The translations under genes and the position numbers were made by a program. From assembly GCF_000204055.1 (NCBI RefSeq), contig NW_006768767.1, positions 1,532,498 to 1,596,497 of the forward strand: DNA of 64,000 bases. The letters are read 5' to 3'. This DNA is from Melampsora larici-populina 98AG31. Taxonomy: Eukaryota > Basidiomycota > Pucciniomycetes > Pucciniales > Melampsoraceae. The first letter of the stretch is position 1. Each line of letters opens with the position of its first letter. The notes under the pieces were generated by a model that saw only the letters and a program-made list of their open reading frames with translations, was not told where the DNA came from and did no database searches. Below, piece after piece: positions 58,666-64,000 of this stretch.

Positions 58666-60100
58666 CCTGATGAATATCACCGCTTTCCCCTAGCCGCATT
58701 TAACCCCTACCTACCCAAAAAAATGTACTTCACGCAATAACCCACTTCTTTTGAGCTGATAATCATCTCAGTTGATGTGTGACATTGTTCACATCTCCGC
58801 ACCTATGTACAGGTAATTTAAAAAGTCTGATGATACATTCCAAATCTTTGATTAGCCGATAGAGTCCTATAGATCCTGTTTGAGAGATTGGTTCTAAGAA
58901 TGGTGGTTCTGAAGCTTGATCTCCAGTGCTTGACACTTTGAGAGACATCACTACAAAAACTTCATTCGATTTTCCTTGGCCACTAGGCATTGGGTCCACT
59001 GTTCCCTTCCATGAACTCTGACAACAGAGGAAATTTGTATGCAATTCATTTCACACTTGAACAAGTCTGCTCAGTGGGAATTCTCACATCATACTCTCTG
59101 CTTGCCAGGAGGAATAGTCCTTGACCTGCGAAGATCTCGTGATCATGTTGTTCTCATGGCAACCTATGTCTTCAAAATGTCTTGATCAATTTGGTGACGT
59201 CATTTGATGATTATGATTATCCTTTGATTGCTGATGACCCTCTTTGTTGACCTCTCAATAAACTATCTATCCAAGTTAACCCATCGGCTGTTGACCACAT
59301 CACTTATCCAACTCATCTTAGTATTCTCAATTCCATCCGACTCATCAGCTGTTGAATTTCTCTTCTTTTTGCTCTTTTATTTTCCATTCAAGAAATATCT
59401 AAGCCTCATTATAGTGTTCTTTCCTCTTATCCATTGACCTCTTCTGATCACATTAGTGATCCATCTCATCTTAGCATTCTGTTCTCGATATCCGTTCAAC
59501 TCATCCACTTTATCTTTTCGTTTTTGTTTAAAATCTGACTATCTATCAGAATCATCAGCTATTGACTTTATTGGCTGTTGACATTATTGTCTCGTTTTAC
59601 TTCCTTTCCACTACAAATTTCTATCACAGTCATCAGCTATCGACTTTATCGTATTGTTTGAACTGTCTCTCTCTACATTACTACCAAGCGCCTGCAAATC
59701 TGTGTTGAGTGAGTCCTGTTCCTGTCTGGCTTGTGGCAAGCTCTTATTGACCGTCTGCCTCTTTGTCCAAGTCTGCTTCAGCTTCCATTACAATTGGACC
59801 TTCTACCTCCTTCACACGATACACTCTTATTCTGAGCACTCATTGGTAAAAAAGGGTGAGTCCAGATGCTATCTAACACAAAGTGTTGCCTGACTGACAC
59901 AAATCTTTACCTTTTTAGGTCTTGCTTGAGATCAAGTCTTTCTTGTTCACTAGACTTCCTGGCTCGGACTCTAGACTTCCACCGCTTGCTCACTGGATTG
60001 GACTCTGGAACTGTTTTAGCAGGCCTTCCGCATAGTCAGTCCATCCCCTCCTTTTCCTATTATTTGGTTTTCTCTGACTGATGTTCGCTTGCGTTTGATA
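58666..60100. other. Intergenic, pyrimidine-rich
   Basis: From about 59220 to 59650 the plus strand is rich in C and T and repeats CATCAGCTGTTGAC or ATCAGCTATTGACTT at irregular spacing (59286, 59346, 59547, 59632). No gene is supported. The promoter or 5' exons of the recombinase gene could lie at the right end. Confidence 0.5.
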
Positions 60101-60104
60101 TATG

Positions 60105-61710
60105 CAGACTGCCATGCCGTCAAAAAAGGCCAAACAGGATCCTAAGAAGAAACCTGTAAGGAAATGGGAACAGTTTGCGGGCAAGGATACTACTATGCCT
60201 GATGTGCCGGCGTGGGATATGACCTGTGTGCTCAACATTTTTGGTTCAGCAAGTACAAAGGCCCACAAACTCTCTGTGTATGATCACTTCAACCTTGTTC
60301 AGCAACAGTGGTACAACTTTCAAAAGATCGAGCGTGCAGACAAGACCACACCTAACGGTGTCGACATCACCCGATTCATCATGGTTTGCCTTGGAGACCC
60401 TAACCAGGGCTTTTGATGGCGTGAAAAGGTCTCAAACATCAAAGACAAACCCACCATTTCTGCCAACACCGTCTGTCGAGAAATTGGCCACATCAAGATG
60501 ATAGCAAGGGATAATGGGAAGGGGGACCTTTCCTCAATCCCGTCAAAGAGGCCAACATCAAAACCTACATCCAAAGAGCCATCAAGAATGACTGGGCCAC
60601 CATCGGTCATTGGCACCCACGCGTGGTCATCAACATTTGAGCTTTGACCCACATTGTGACAAACTTTCTCCGAGAGCTTTCTCAAATTGGGTGTTCCAAC
60701 TGGGATGTTCCAGTATCTCGTATCCTCACTGTTGTCTTGGCAGTCGCCACCGGTTGTTGCACCGGTGCGCTTGGGATCACGGATGAGGCCCCCTCCACTG
60801 CGTCTTTCCGCTACGAGGATTTTGAAATTGTGGTGCAAGCGCCCAATAACCCTGACACCAAAACGACATTGGAGGACATCCAAGCCTGTCGTATTCACAT
60901 CCAATACGACAAGGGTCACAAAGTCACCCCGTACGACCAGAACCAGCACAGTGTCATGCCTAATCTGAAAAATCCGGCTATATGCCCAATCTCCTGGATG
61001 TGAATCCATTCAATGCGGCATGCCACCGTTCTTGGGGGGAGAAGCTCTCCAAAGTCCTTTGCTATGCTGTGCAACAACCCAATCAAAAGGTCCAATGGGC
61101 CTATCCCAAATATCCTGCCATCTGCGAATTGTCGCATTTTCCTTACGGCCTGAAGATCGGCACCCCTGCGAGCTCTTGACAACCCTTGGAATCGTTGAGG
61201 ACAATGGCCAAAATGGCCGGGTTTGCACATTGAATTATGTTTCATTCGATCAGACACGGGGTGGCGCAAGATGTATTCGAATTGGCTGGTTGTGGTGATT
61301 ATAGCAATAACCGTGACTGGGTGGCACAAAAGCTTGCTCATTCAGCTCACGCTGTCAAAAATGGAACGGCCGATTGCTATACAGGTTGCAGTAAGACTGA
61401 CGACCTTGCCGCCAGACAACTCTTTGCCAATCTTGAACCGTTCAATCTGGATCTTTTCAGTAAAGGAGGTCTGGGCCCTGGAGCCTATACAGACAATCCG
61501 TATGGAAGTGATGTAAAAAAAATTGTTGCAGCCTCTGAATCAATCTCGTCCGCTTCAATTTCCAAGGCACCTCAAAAAGGTCAAAAGGGCAGTAAGAAAA
61601 GGGCCTTGGTTGAAGAAGACAAAGGTGAGCCAAGTTTTCCAAGTTTGTCACCTCACCAATCTGACACAAGATTGTCCAGAAGACCCAGATTCTGTAGGGA
61701 AGTTGGGTGA
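60105..61710 (+). pseudogene. Tyrosine recombinase (Crypton-like), broken
   Basis: Tyrosine recombinases cut and rejoin DNA through a 3'-phosphotyrosine; Cryptons use them for transposition. The reading changes frame but stays coherent: a basic start (KKAKQDPKKKPVRKW), TISANTVCREIGHIKMIARDNGKG, FLNPVKEANIKTYIQRAIKNDW, then SRILTVVLAVATGC(C)TGALGITDE, which looks like box I with the catalytic Arg read as Cys (TGC at 60758-60760). Box II is FHSIRHG (HxxR at about 61243-61254), LAHSAH follows, and the likely nucleophile is Tyr at 61378-61380 (DCYTGC). Breaks: TGA after DPNQGF (about 60415), a frameshift near 60525, a TGA near 60642 and several changes at 60975-61235. The C-terminal tail from 61460 is Ser/Lys-rich. 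Confidence 0.6.
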
Positions 61711-62063
61711 TGCGTTTTGAGATCCAGCCAGATTGGATAGATTGGTGGATGTATATCAGGAAGGCCGTGATAATGATAAGGTGCCATACCGTGCATGTCT
61801 TCTTTCTCATGATCCATTCTCATGACATTTTCATCTGTCATCTGACATGTCTTTTCCTATCAAAGCCACTGGCGAGGAGGGTGAAGAGGAGATGGATGTG
61901 AGCCACAAGGATAGCACTGGCAAAAATTTCTGGATGACACCTGCAATGATTGACGAACTGAACACTGAGGAGGAAAGTCTCAACTCCAACCCAGACGCCA
62001 CCACTGCGGCACATTATATCTGACATTACTACCTCCACTGCCATTCAACACAAGCATCGTCAC

Positions 62064-62715
62064 ATGATGGCATTCAACCGGAAATGCAAAGCAGCTCGTG
62101 AAAACGGAAGCAGTCCGCCTCTGTGGGTAGAACCGCCCCCATCAGAGAAAACTTTAGAATGGCTGCCTCGTGGAGGATCCCAAAATCTGCCATCACCTCA
62201 TCATTTCAAACGTAAGGTCACACCAGGCTGTTTGTATTGGACCGAGAGGGGTGAGAGCCTAACCTCCCACGCAGCAATATGCACCAAAGAATTAGTGGCG
62301 GAAAAGTTAAAACCTGGACCATTTGAATGCGACTACAAGGACTGCAAAAAAAACGTTTATGAAAGCGAGGGCCCTGAGGATTCACCATTGGGATTCGCAT
62401 GAATTTGAACCAAAGAGATGCCCGTTCCCCGACTGCGTCAACATGTATGTGTGGACATACAGAACTAGCCTTGCCAAGCATCTCAGATACTGTCATCGAT
62501 TGCAAGACTTTTGCAATTGTCGACATTGCCATGAGCCTATACCTGGCCCGGTTGCCAATGATGTAACCTTCACGGCTCATTCAGTGGCTAACCAGCTTGG
62601 AGGAAAAAAGAATTCCGAGTTTTGGCCGGCTCCAAGAGAAGCAACAAAGGAAATGAGGGAACAGTACTTGGCAAGCGAAGCTCGAATGATGCAGGGTTTG
62701 CCATTCAACACGTAA
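62064..62715 (+). pseudogene. C2H2-type zinc finger segment downstream of the recombinase
   Basis: Two frames meet near 62380: 62064-62401 ends with PFECDYKDC, and 62323-62715 carries LRIHHWDSH and then KRCPFPDC...LAKHLRYCH. Read together they give two C-x4-C ... H-x3/4-H fingers, and CNCRHC follows. A Glu-rich helical end (REATKEMREQYLASEARMM) closes the frame at 62713-62715. A coherent linker in between (GRDNDKVPYRACLLSHDPF, near 61745-61810) suggests it was the C-terminal part of the recombinase gene. An independent zinc-finger gene is the alternative. Confidence 0.5.
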
Positions 62716-64000
62716 GATGACGTCGTACATTCTTCTTTACCAAATTTTTGTTCATTTTACCAAAAATGCTTCTTTACCACATCTACATTTCAATAGTTCC
62801 ATTTTTTAGTTCTTCAAATATACATTAGTTGATCGCATTCTAAGGTATCAATTTTTGAAGCCTGCCCTCCCACCCTGTTGTCGCTGTTGTTTGTTTATTT
62901 TTGGTCTTCTTCATTTGCCTCTGAGAAAGTTTGCTATCACATAAAAAAATGTTTATTTGCGGAAAGATTTTACTTTTCATTTGTTATGTTATTTTATTCT
63001 TCTTTGTGTATTTCAATTGTTCTTTCCTTCATATTCATTAGTGTACAAATGGTATTCTCCGTTTAGTGTTACATTTTTGATGTTATTGTAGTATATGTAC
63101 CACTTGCTGCCCTGTAGGGTGTTGTGGTTGTTGTTGTTGTTGTGGTGGTGGTGGTGGACATGTTTAATTCACAAGTTTTAGCCCAGTTAGGTGCAAGGTT
63201 GACCGGTTTAGCTGCATTCTACCTGCCTGCTGCCATGAACTTGGTTTCGAAAACTCTATCGATTTGATTCAATTCATTTTTTGTTCTTTTACTCTCTAGC
63301 TTATTTTATTCACTAAATTATTATATGCGTTCACTTAAAGTAGAAAATGACAAACACATCATTGTGATGTTTTAAAAATGAAACATCAATCAATATTGAA
63401 TCAAGGTGAACGGCTGGGCCAACCGGCCAGGTTGATGGGAACCGAACTGGAGCGGTTGTCCAAAGAAAGATCTCCTATAGCTGCCATCGAGAAACCAAAT
63501 TCAGAAGTCGTGGAGATGCTGAAGTGATCTGATTCCTGCAAGATGGAAGTTGTACTAGGGAAGCCTCAGTTGCTGATCTGCAGGTGGATCGAGGCTAGTT
63601 TCCCACACTATGTGTGAGTATCTCCAAATTTCCCATGCTTGTCTGTCTTCCAGTCGGAACCTCATACCGCTCCCAAACTCCACTCTGAATTATATTTCAA
63701 AACTCACATGCCTTTGCCATGAAGGAATATGTAGATCTTGGAATTCATCCTAATTCATCAATAATCCAGCTGTGGCAAGATATTATGAAAAAAGTTGTTT
63801 GGTTCCAACAATAGTCACCAAAGGAGATATCAGATGGCAACAATGACGTTGGAGAGAGAGTTTAGGATCTTTGTAACCATTTGTTGTGTTTTGTCTATTG
63901 GTTTGTATACAAACAGGGAAGAAGTTTGTGATGAGGATCATGGGTTCATTGAAACATTAGCAGAGCTTCCAAATCAATTTTCACTGGCCGATCCTTGGAA
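62716..64000. other. Right end of window, no gene seen
   Basis: T-rich and AT-rich sequence with a (GTT)n(GTG)n microsatellite at about 63122-63160. No open frame is supported as coding. Confidence 0.5.

Noticed and set aside
60320..61009. 229-codon minus-strand frame opposite the recombinase
   Set aside because: The plus strand carries recognisable recombinase motifs over the same bases; the minus frame has no domain and is probably a shadow.

Overview
The window is a transposon-dense, AT-rich eukaryotic region with no conserved housekeeping gene that I could recognise. Short GT-AG introns (about 53-86 nt) and the mix of element families point to a filamentous basidiomycete. The Tet-like dioxygenases, the F-box/LRR protein and a repeated gag-like family resemble those of rust fungi (Pucciniales). 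That assignment is inference, not proof.

The centre (9098-33046) is a nested pair of elements. A Ty3/Gypsy LTR retrotransposon on the minus strand has two 333-bp LTRs (9103-9435 and 32709-33041) that read as identical, and a perfect 5-bp target duplication ATTGC. Its integrase is split by a Helitron of about 17.4 kb (about 10621-28023), also on the minus strand. The Helitron ends in CTAG after a GC hairpin and probably begins with TC. It carries an apparently intact five-exon Rep-helicase (1436 codons), an apparently intact five-exon Tet/JBP-like 2OG-Fe(II) dioxygenase gene (601 codons), an F-box/LRR-like gene, a four-exon gene of unknown function, and perhaps one small spliced gene. A decayed Rep fragment in the opposite orientation lies inside it.

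Left flank (1-9097): one decayed reading frame of unknown function, tRNA-like SINE candidates, a direct repeat and a MITE. Right flank (33047-64000), in order: a PIF/Harbinger element with inverted repeats, a broken SANT-like ORF and a broken DDE transposase; degenerate repeats; a gag-like ORF; a MULE-type SWIM/zinc-knuckle tail; a decayed second Tet-like gene; a heptamer satellite; an intron-containing Tc1/mariner-like transposase; a Ulp1-like protease fragment lying between two long perfect palindromes; an unknown two-part gene; and a tyrosine recombinase (Crypton-like) relic followed by C2H2 fingers.

The flanking relics are broken repeatedly by TGA stops, two of them where the family normally has Arg, as CpG deamination would produce. 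The nested Helitron genes are open. The most interesting reading is a young Helitron carrying its own potential 5-methylcytosine dioxygenase in a genome where older elements show methylation-type decay.
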